A DNA stretch of 64,000 nucleotides from JAFGNB01 sp050304135. GTDB taxonomy: Bacteria > Fibrobacterota > Chitinivibrionia > Chitinivibrionales > Chitinispirillaceae. Both the position numbers and the translations under genes were made by a program. Below the pieces are notes generated by a model, which worked only from the letters and a program-made list of their open reading frames with translations, searched no databases and was not told the DNA's origin. The DNA lies in assembly GCA_050304135.1 (NCBI GenBank), contig JBNLDC010000079.1, positions 11,471 to 75,470 on the forward strand. The letters run 5' to 3'. Shown piece by piece: positions 36,483-46,800 of this stretch (position 1 is the first letter of the stretch; each line of letters opens with the position of its first letter).

Positions 36483-37208
36483 ATGTTTGGTAAGGCGCTT
36501 GCAAGGAAGGCAGGACTTGGTGCTGCGGTCCTTTGGAGTGTTCTCCGGGCGGATCCGGTTTCCATGACTGCCATCGAGACGATGAGTCAGGGAAATCTCA
36601 ACTGGCAGGATATCGCCGGGGTTTCCTACGTGTGGGATGATGTGAACGCCAACTCGATTCTTGAAGTGGGGGAGACGGTTACGTTCACAGTCGACATGCA
36701 CAAGAACAACTGGGGGACACATGTCTATGATGCGTTGAAGGTCTGGATTGATGAAACGCCAATCAATCCCCCGTCCACCACCCTGCTGACCGAACAGTTT
36801 ATCTGGGATTACAATGCGGGGATCGGTAATTACACCGACGGGAGCTATTCCTGGAAGCCATGGAACGGCGGGGATAAGTACTTTTCGTTCGAGTATACGT
36901 TCGCCGATGCGGGAACGTACGATCTGACGGCGAGTGTGATGTGCAGTCGTGATCTTTCCGGTCTTTTTTATGTTTCCGGAAACCGGTGGAACGACAATCC
37001 AACTCAATATGACTGGAATGCCTGGACGCAGAATGTGCATCAGACGACAAAAGGGGCGTATGGATCGGCGCTTCAAGGTGAAACCGAGCGGTACCAGTTA
37101 ACCGTTGCCGCAAGGAATGTTCCGGAGCCGGATTCGTCGGCACTGATGTTTCTCGGTTTGAGTTGCATTGTTGGTCTGGTGGGAATCAGAAGAAAGAATG
37201 AAAAATAA
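36483..37208 (+). CDS. PEP-CTERM sorting-signal protein
   Basis: A 241-residue exported protein. The C-terminal signal is clear: VPEPDSSALMFLG, a hydrophobic helix and the basic end RRKNEK, the substrate signature for exosortase (EpsH/XrtA type). The N-terminus (KALARKAGLGAAVLWSVLRADP) is a short signal sequence. The body has an Asp-rich segment (DDVNANSILEVGETVTFTVDM) and aromatic beta strands but no recognised enzyme motif. No exosortase gene is in this window, so it must be elsewhere if the signal works. Confidence 0.82.
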   Translation: MFGKALARKAGLGAAVLWSVLRADPVSMTAIETMSQGNLNWQDIAGVSYVWDDVNANSILEVGETVTFTVDMHKNNWGTHVYDALKVWIDETPINPPSTTLLTEQFIWDYNAGIGNYTDGSYSWKPWNGGDKYFSFEYTFADAGTYDLTASVMCSRDLSGLFYVSGNRWNDNPTQYDWNAWTQNVHQTTKGAYGSALQGETERYQLTVAARNVPEPDSSALMFLGLSCIVGLVGIRRKNEK

Positions 37209-37218
37209 GTTCACAACA

Positions 37219-37251
37219 TTGTAGAGACGCCATGGCATGGCGTCTCTACAA
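37219..37251. repeat. REP-like palindrome with arms TGTAGAGACGCCATG
   Basis: A near-perfect inverted repeat with 16-bp arms around a single G, 11 bp after the PEP-CTERM stop. The outer ends GTAGAGACG/CGTCTCTAC match the design of the palindromes at 154, 47490 and 47715. It may serve as terminator. Confidence 0.85.
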
Positions 37252-37381
37252 AACTGCCACACCGTTACACTATTGAATACCGGTATCTCCTCTACGTAAA
37301 AACCCGTCACCGGATTTTCACCAGAATTTTTTACGATGTGAATATCTGCTTGTTGCCGGAAACCATACCAATAAATAGTAC

Positions 37382-37410
37382 TTTACCTGATGTTATTTAA
37401 GCGGTATAAT
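37382..37410 (+). promoter_or_regulatory. Candidate promoter in the long leader of the giant gene
   Basis: TTTACC (37382-37387), 17 bp, then a perfect TATAAT (37405-37410). It would leave a leader of nearly 480 nt before the giant gene. The rest of 37252-37895 shows no other feature apart from a possible short coding frame at 37615. Confidence 0.45.
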
Positions 37411-37614
37411 AGGTATGTATCGTTGTGCACCAGGCGATCGGTACCACATCACGGATCAATCCTCATACTGTTGGGTTTTCTTTAATCGGAAAATATATCG
37501 ATTAAAATACCCATTTCTATCGAGAGGTATCTGGTAGGTAAATCCGGCGGGGGAATGGTGCGCTGTTTTAACAGCATGATTCTTCCCACCCTGTAGCAGA
37601 TTGGTTTTGGGGCT

Positions 37615-37899
37615 ATGGTGTTATCTGTTCATCGTCTTGTATCACGTCGGCTGTCAAATACGGTTCACAAGAGTGCTACCGCACTTCTGCTGTTTTTTAC
37701 TATTGCCTCCGTTGCCGATGGTATCTATATGCGGGCCAATTGGTGTACGGTACTACAGATTGATTTCACTACTACTCCTGTGATGATCCATTATCCTGAA
37801 GCAGTGCCCTTTCCCTGTTGCGATTTAAGCGGCATAATTATAAACGGCTGCATAATACTTCACCCCCATCATCATTCACATGAAATAGTGGTATTATGA
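37615..37899 (+). CDS. Possible small exported protein upstream of the giant gene
   Basis: A 94-residue frame with a basic start and hydrophobic stretch (KSATALLLFFTIASVADG) resembling a signal peptide, and an ATGA overlap with the following gene. GGGG lies close before the ATG. No family recognised and composition is unremarkable; it could equally be chance in a leader region. Confidence 0.25.
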   Translation: MVLSVHRLVSRRLSNTVHKSATALLLFFTIASVADGIYMRANWCTVLQIDFTTTPVMIHYPEAVPFPCCDLSGIIINGCIILHPHHHSHEIVVL

Positions 37900-40800
37900 G
37901 GAAATCCGTTGCAGTTACACAATGGTATCCGTTGCTGCTGCTTCAGGTGGTGTTACAATGCTATTTACCGATATATGCCTCCAGGGCGACTATTGATGCC
38001 GATGGAAGTGCCGATTACACCTCCATCTACACGTTGATAGCAGATCTCAACAACAGTACTATCTCTCCCGATACCGTATTGTTCACCGGTGCCGATCAGG
38101 ATTCCTATACCATTACGCTAGATATTTCACGTACCGATCTGGGTACCATTATGATTCGGTCGGACCAGACCAACCCCGACCTGTTTCCGCTCATCACCCA
38201 AACTGCGACCCACTGGGTGTTATTAGCTAATAATAACGTTTATTTCGAAAACCTCATCTTTTCGGCATCAGCTACCATACCGAATGCACAGTCAATAGGT
38301 CTCACTCTCAGTTTCAGGAACTGCGTCTTCAGGGATAACACTACCTCGTACTGCGTCAAAATGGAGGGCGGTGTGAGTAATACCACCCTGCTCACGAACT
38401 GCCTGTTCGAGGGAAATACCAATGTTTTCGATCTGCTTTACTGGGGTGGTTCTCCGACAATCACTATTTTCAACTGTACCTTCGACAACAACGACACCAT
38501 CTGGGTTGATGATCCCACCTATACGACCAACATTTCACTGAAAAACTGCATATTCAGCAATAACACAATAATGTTTCAGGGGAATAACCTGCGTGGAGTC
38601 ACTACCAATTCACTTACTTCCGAATCGACCAGCGGGTACGGAAGCGGGTGCGTATCCAATTCCAATCCGAGTTATGTCGGCTCCAGCAGGAGCATTCCGA
38701 GTGACTGGATGATCCAGTCGGGTTCTCCGGCGGAAAATATCGGTACCTCGACGGGTGCACCAACCAGCGATATCAGCGGTTACAGTCGCAGCAGTCCAGA
38801 CGCGGGATGCTGGGAGTACCAGCCGGATCCCGACACCTACACCTGGGACAACAGCACCGGTGCCGGCTACACCGCGCACAGCAATACCTGGAGTACTTCA
38901 GATGCTTACTGGTCAATGGCGGGAACATTGCTCGTCGCCTGGCCGGGGCCCGGTTATGGAGCACGCTTCGCCGGTTCCGACGGCAACTGGACGGTCACGG
39001 TGAGCGGGACGCAGTATGTGGACAGTATTGCGTTCGGTAATGAAGGGTATGTGATAAGCGGCGGGACGTCGCTTATCGTGGCAAAGAAACTTTCGGGGCC
39101 GGTGTTCGGATCCAGTCCACCCTATGCGGCCGGGTCCGATAGTTCAAAAGCTTTCGACGGGAGTGTGAGTACGTTTTTCGATGATGCTGCTTCTGATACC
39201 GGGAATGCCGGTTTTGATCTCGGTTCCGGTAATGCACAACGTATTTCCTATATTCGGTTCTATCCGCGGAGCACATATGAGGGGCGGATGGACGGCGGGA
39301 AATTTCAGGGATCGAATGACGGCTCCTCGTGGACTGATCTTTATACGATTTCAGGGACTCCGTCCAGTGGTTGGACTTCCGTGAGTGTATCCAGTGCCAC
39401 CGCCTGGCGGTACCTGCGGTACCTGGGACCTGCCGGCGGGTACTGCAACGTCGCCGAGGTGGAGTTTTACGGGATGGGGCGCATCTATGTCGGTAACTCA
39501 ATCGACGACACCATTGCCACGGTACTTGCGGGAAACAGTGGTATCAGAACCGACGGAGGAAACACCGGCAGTGACCTCGTGCTCACCGGTACCAATACCT
39601 ATGCCGGGCCCACCGAAATATACGGCGGTCGGCTCAACATCCTGACTCTTGCCGACGGCGGCTCCAACAGCAGTATCGGTTCGTCGGGTAACAGCGCATC
39701 GAACCTTCTGCTCAACGGCGGCGCGTTCCGGTACATCGGCGGCACCACGACCTGTGACCGGCTCTTTACGGTTGGTACCGACGGCGGCGCGGTCTATGCG
39801 AGCGGCAGCGGAACGTTGACACTTGACAATACCGGCTCGATCGCCTTTGCCGGTTCCGGAACCCGGACGCTGGAGCTCGGCGGTGCGTATGCCGGTACCA
39901 ACGTATTTGCGCCGGTATTGGGCGACGGCAGTGGGGGGGCAACGTCGCTCAATAAAACATCAACCACCTGTACCTGGGTGCTTACCGGGAGTAACACCTA
40001 CACCGGTACCACCACTATCAGCGAGGGAGGATTGCAAATCGGCAACGGTGGTACCACCGGGGCGATCTCCAACTCAAGCACGATCGCCAACAGCGGAACA
40101 CTGACGTTCGACCGGTCTGATTCCTATACCTACAGTGGTACCATTTCCGGTTCAGGTGACCTTACGCAGAACGGAAGCGGAACACTCATTCTCGGAGGTA
40201 CGAACACCTATACTGGTGTTACCAGTATCAGCGATGGCACCCTGCAGGTCAGTATCGTCGGAAACGGGGGCGTGTCGGGAAATATCGGCGCAGCAGCCAG
40301 TGATGCGGCGAATCTTGTCATCGACGGCGGCACACTGGTGTACAACAGCGCTTCACACGTCGACTGTGACCATCTATTTACTATTGGCACCGGTGGAGCC
40401 ACCCTGACCGATGCTTCCACCGGTACCATCGACTTTGTAAATACCGGTTCTCTTGCGTATACCGGCTCAGGTGCGCGTACGCTTACACTTGCCGGAACAG
40501 CACCGGCAACATTCCAACATGAATTGCGGGCGGTGATTGGCGACGGAACCGGCGGGGCAACATCGGTTGTTAAAAATGGAACCAGCAGATGGTCTCTCTA
40601 CGGTACCAACACCTTCACGGGAACAGTAACCGTCAACGGAGGAATACTCAAAACGGCCAATACTGCCGCACTCGGTAATAGCGCCAATACCATCACCGTG
40701 AACAATGGCGGCTGTATCGACGTGAACGGCTACAACCTGCAGGCCTATACCAACGATATCACGATCAACGGTCAGGTGAGCAGCGATAGCGGAGCTTTGG

Positions 40801-43800
40801 TGAATTTCGGTAGCGGCCAGTTTTATGCCATCCGTAAAATAGCGCTCGGCAGCAATGCATCCATCGGTAACAATGGCGGGGGAAGGTTTGATATCGGGCG
40901 CGAAATCGGGGGAACCTGCATTACCGGTAACAGCTATACGCTCACCAAGGTCGGCAATAACGGGGTTGCCTTGCTTGCCGAAGGAACCGGGCTCGCCGGT
41001 GTCGTTGTCAACGGAGGAACACTCAGGGTGGAAAATACCAATGCGGTGGGTACCGCGGCCATCACCGTCAACAGCGGCGGAGAGCTTGACTCCTGGTGGG
41101 GACTCACCTTCGCCATGAATCTCGTCCTCAACGGGGGAACCCTTGGTTCCGTTGAGGATAACGCATACAACACCACCTGGTCCGGTGCGGTTTCGGTAAC
41201 CGCTGCCAGTACCCTGGCCTGCAAAGCCGACAACACCAATACCCTCAGCGGTGCGATCACCGGTTCCGGAAGTCTGACCGTTACCGGAACCGAAGGAGTG
41301 TATATCCTGAGCGGTAACAGCAACACCTACTCCGGTGGCACCACCGTGAGCGGCGCGACTTTGCGGATCACGAACACTTCGGGATCTGCCACCGGTACCG
41401 GGGCCGTAAGCGTGGCCGACGGTGCGACGCTTGACGGTACCGGGAGTATCAGCAGCACTCTCGGGATGAGCGGGACGCTCTCTCCCGGTACCGGCGGTGC
41501 GGGAACATTGACTATCGGCAACAGCGTCACCTTCACGGGGAGCGGGGTGTTCAGTGCCGAAGCGAACGGTACCGCTGCGGGGAGCGGGTACGACCAGCTG
41601 GCGGTAAGCAGCGGCACCGTGACACTCGGCAGTGCGCAGCTCTCCTTTTCGCTCGGGTACACTCCCGCGATCAACGACGCATTTACCATCATCGACAATC
41701 AGGGCGCAAGTGCGGTATCGGGCACCTTCAGCGGTATTGCGCAGGGAGATACGATCACCGCATCGTATGCCGGTACACCGTATGACTGCCGGGTGAGCTA
41801 TACCGGCGGCACCGGGAACGACGTGGTGATCACCGTGGTACGGGTGAGTGCCGAGGATTACGCGAACGAGTGGGGGTACTCACAGTCGATACTGCTCAAT
41901 ACCACCGCTAGCGGAGCGAACGTAACGGGAAATGTGACGAACTTCCCGGTGCTGCTGCGGCTCAATCCGGGAAACTTCGACGGGTTTGCCAACATACAGC
42001 CGAACGGAGTGGATATCCGCTTTGCCAAGATCGACGGTACCAAACTAAAATACGAGATCGAGCGGTGGAAGGATTATGACAACGATGCCGATACCGCCGA
42101 GATCTGGGTGAAACTCGATACGGTGTACGGGAACAACAAAACACAGAGTTTTAAAATGTACTGGGGGAAACCGGAAGCTGCAGACAGTTCGGATGCGGCG
42201 GCGGTGTTCGATACGGCGAGTGGTTTTGTGGGGGTGTGGCATCTGGGCGAAGACGGCAACACTACCGCAGACGGGTACGCCAATGCAAGCGGCTCGAACC
42301 ACGGCACAGGTTACAATATGACGGCATCTTCGGATGTCGGCGCCGTCATCGGTATGGGCAGCAGTTTCGATGCGGGCAGCAGTCAGTACATCTCCACCGC
42401 CGATTCACCGTTCGATCTGACGGACAGCTTTACAATAACGACATGGATCTACACATCGGATGCTACGGGAGACTGGGCTCGTGTCATCGACAAAATCGAA
42501 CGATGGTCAAGCGGGTATGCTCTCGGCGCCAAAAACGGCACCTACGGATTTGCAGGATTCTGGTCCTCCTCTGGCTGGGGTGGTGATCCCGCAGCGACAC
42601 TTGAACCGTTGAGTGATGCAACATGGCAACATGTGAGTGTCACTATAAGTAACGGAGTGGCAGTAACCTATCGCAATGGAAATACAGTAGCAACATTCAG
42701 TAGTAATAGCGGTCAGGACATCACCACCAACAATTACAACCTGTGCTTCGGCAAGTCCGCAAACCAGGCCTCCTACTGGACTGGTTCTCTTGACGAAATT
42801 CGCATAGAAAAAACTCCGCGATCGGGTGACTGGATCAAACTCTGCTACGAGAACCAGAAAACGGGCCAGACACTCGTGCAGTATGAAGATTACACCACCT
42901 GGGGGTTCTCGCGCAACATCACGATCAACACCTCGGGAGTTACCAGTACCAACTGCATAGGTTTCCCGCTGCTGGTGCGGTTGACCTCCACCAACTTCGA
43001 TTTCAATCAGGTGCAGGACAGTGGTCAGGATATCCGGTTTGCAAAGTCGAACGGAGCGAGGCTCGTCTTCCAGATCGAGCGGTGGAACAAGGCTGGTGCC
43101 CTGGCGGAGCTGTGGGTCAGAGTGGACACGGTTTATGGGAATAACAGCAGCCAGTACATCACGATGTACTGGGGAAAGGGTGGCGTATCGAGCAAGTCGA
43201 GCGGAAGTGCGGTGTTCGATACGTCGAACGGTTTCAGGGGGGTCTGGCATCTCAATACTTCAGGAACGGGACCCCGTCCCGATGCAACGTATATGAACAA
43301 CAGCGCGGCGACGAAAGGTGCTGCCTATTCCACCAGCGGTGCTATTGCCGGATGTGATGTTCTGGTATCCGCCAGCAGCCAGTACGACAGTGTTGCGAGC
43401 GGAGGGATAAACCTCTCCAATAAAAATTTCACGGTTATGGCCTGGGCGAAAATGGATAACGCGGCACCTTCCACATTTTATGGAATTCTGGGGCAGGGTA
43501 CCAATGCAACCGATCAGGGCTTGCATTTCGGGTACCGGAACAGCACCTCGAAATATTCGTTTGCGTTCTTTTCCGATGACCTTGATCAGCTTAATACCTA
43601 TTCCGGCGGCACGTCGTGGCACCTGGTCGCCGCCACTTTCAATACTTCCGATAAAGCTCAGATTCTTTATATGGACGGAGTGCAGGATACTTCCCGTACG
43701 GCAAGCGGCAATTATACCGGTACCGGTGTGTTCAGAATAGGTAACACCTATGATGGAACCACTGATTATTTCGGCGGCAGCCTCGATGAGGTAGTGGTCG

Positions 43801-46800
43801 CCGATAGTGTCCGCTCGGCCGACTGGATCAAGCTCTGCTACGAAACGCAGAAGCCCACGCCCACTATCCTCACCTCCGACAGTGCCGATGCCTTCCGTCC
43901 GCTCACCATCCGGCGCGAGATGAGCGGCAGCACTACCGACTCGATCATCATCGCCACCAAACGGTGGGCGATCCGGTTTGCTCGCAGCGCCGGTGGAGGA
44001 ATCGACTTTCTTGCGGCCGATACCAACAGCACCAACCAGCTCGATGCGAACCTTTTTTATTTTGTCTACAACAGCGCTGCGAGCTATTCCGGAACGGGAA
44101 CCCTGACTCTACTCGACAGCAGCACCGTCTTTGCCCGGGTACGCCAGGCGGTGACGGTCAGCAGCCAGCCGTTCATCGTCGATTACACCATACTCGGATC
44201 GGGCAGGCTCTATACGCGGGTGTACACCGCCGCCTCGTCGGCACTCTCCGGCGGGCTCGCTTTCCGCATTGCCAATAATGCCACGGCGTCGTATACCAAC
44301 ATCGCTTTCGGTTCCTCGGCGGCCACCAGCAGGGGAGTCGCCCATCTTGATGCGGGCAGCGGAAAGTACGATCTCATTATGGCCCCGTATGACCTATGGA
44401 GCGATGCCGATGCGATCCAGACGAACAGTAAATACACCGGTCTGGCATCAAGCGGGTGGAGCACCCCGGCGAACACCTATCCGTCGTGGGAGTTTATGGT
44501 CGATTTCGCGCACCGCACCCTCACCGACAGCGCGACGGCGTACCGGTATGTTGCCGATTATCGCGGCAGCGATACGCTCGGGTTCTATGCGGGAACTCCG
44601 TTTCTCAACCAGGCATGGGAGTACAGCGAAAAAGGTGAGTGGGGGTTCGATGAAGGCACCGGGACTACCATAGCCGACAACACCGGCCACGGCCATACCG
44701 CCACGGCAAGCAGTACTCCAACATGGTCTTCCGGAATATGGAACAGCAGTGCAGTCACGCTCGGCGGCAGCGACAGCATTATCGTAGCACATGATGACGC
44801 TTTTTCTGTCTCCAGAATACACACTATTTCCGCGTGGATCAAACCTGATGCACTGCTGAGCAGTTCAGTGGCGATATTTAAAAAATATTCATCGTCCGGT
44901 GTCGGGTATGCGTTTACCGGTGGCCCCGCGGGAGCATTGCAGTACCATGTGGCGAATGGCGGCACTCCGGCGGCGCTGCAGAGTACCACGGTGCTTACTC
45001 CGGGGGAGTGGTATCACGTGGCGGCTAAGCTCTTTATTCAGGGCTCCGATGACTATCTTGCGCTCTATGTCAACGGGAAGCTTGATACCCTCACCCGTCT
45101 GGAGCTTGACTCATATTTCGGTACGAATAGCAGCGATGTTGCGATCGGTAAGGAGTTCAACGGCGTGATCGATGATGTCCGTTTTTACACTATCGCACTT
45201 TCCGAGGAGGAGATCAGGGCAATGTATCTTAGGGGGTACGCGCCCGAACGGGGAATGTATCGGCTGCGGGCCGACAACGACAACACGCTCTACTGCCGGA
45301 TGCACGGGAATGTGAACAAACGCTTCCTGCCGGTGCTGCAGATCACCAACTACTGGGCAAGTACACTGCCGACGTATGTGTATGTTGACGGTGTGGGACT
45401 GACTTCCGGTACCGATTACCATGCCGCGCTTGATGACAACCGCAACCAGCTCACCATCGGGTTCAACCGGGTGATCACCGGGAATTCGGCGATCTTCATC
45501 GACGACAATATGGCGAATGGGTACAAACGTACCGGGGAAACCCAGAAGATGTACTGGGGAATCGCAGGCTCATCCGACGAATTCTTCTGGGTGAAGAACA
45601 CTGGTGGAAGCTATTTCGGATCAAATACGTCGAACGAGTGGTACATCAACTGGCAGATGAACACCGCAAGTATCAAGGACGGCGAGATTTCGTGGATGCG
45701 CAGTTCGGTCACCAATCCGTACACGAAGATCGATACGGTTCACGGGACCAACCTGATTCAGGGAACCGACGGGTATAACTCCGCATTCGGTCATTACAGC
45801 ATCGATTACACCGGTGCTTCTGTATCAACAACCGACGGTGTCACCAATTCTTTCACTTATACGGTGGAAGAGAGTACGCTGGTGCGTGTCCGGTTGCGCG
45901 TGAATGAACGGACCGTGGTATCCGGAAGTGATTCCTACAATATCGTTACCCGGTGGACCCTCTACCCGTTCGGGCAGATATTCCGGTACGACAGTATCTA
46001 CGCCCAGTCGGCTGCTCCCGCTATTGTCTGGCATGGTGTATTCTGGAACGATAGTGCGACATCCACGGTATATGCGGATAAGTATGAACTGCGGGGAGGA
46101 GTGCTCTATGAGTTTAATTATCCCGATATGGTGGCGGCGTGGCTTTCCATGAAAAACACTTCGGGATACCAGCAGTTTCCGTTTGATGCCGATTCCATGG
46201 CGAGTGCGAAGAACGAACAGCGGGTGGGGGTGGATTTCAACCAGTCGACCGGTTCTCCCGCGAAATGGGATGACGTATCGGTAGAGTCCTCGGTTTTTTA
46301 CAATGTCCATACCGGCGTCAACGAAACCGTCATGTACCGGATTGCAAACGGGGTACAGTACACCCAGTTCAGCGGCAGGCGGGCACTCTCGATGGTCACC
46401 GGCACGCTCGATTCGACTACGGCCGGGGATCTCGACGAAGACGGCTTCGCCGAACAGGAGGGGGCGTATATTGTCGGGGCGTCGAACAATACGGTGTCGT
46501 TTATCCTCCCCGCGCACGGAGATACCTGCCGGTACTACCCGGCGTTCCGCATTACCGGTTATACGGCCGTCACTACGCCGCAGTACGTGTTTCTCTATCA
46601 CGGGCAGGCGGCAGGTGATACGGTGGCGCTGCTCGATGGGTACCAGTACAACGCGTATGTCAACCACTCCTCGAACGAACTGCTTATACAGATTGACAGC
46701 TCCTTTTGTGATTCGGTAGGAATCTATATCTCGTACGACAAGACGCTCGCCGTCAAGATGTCGAACTTCGAGGCGCGGCCCGGCAACCGGCGTGATACGA

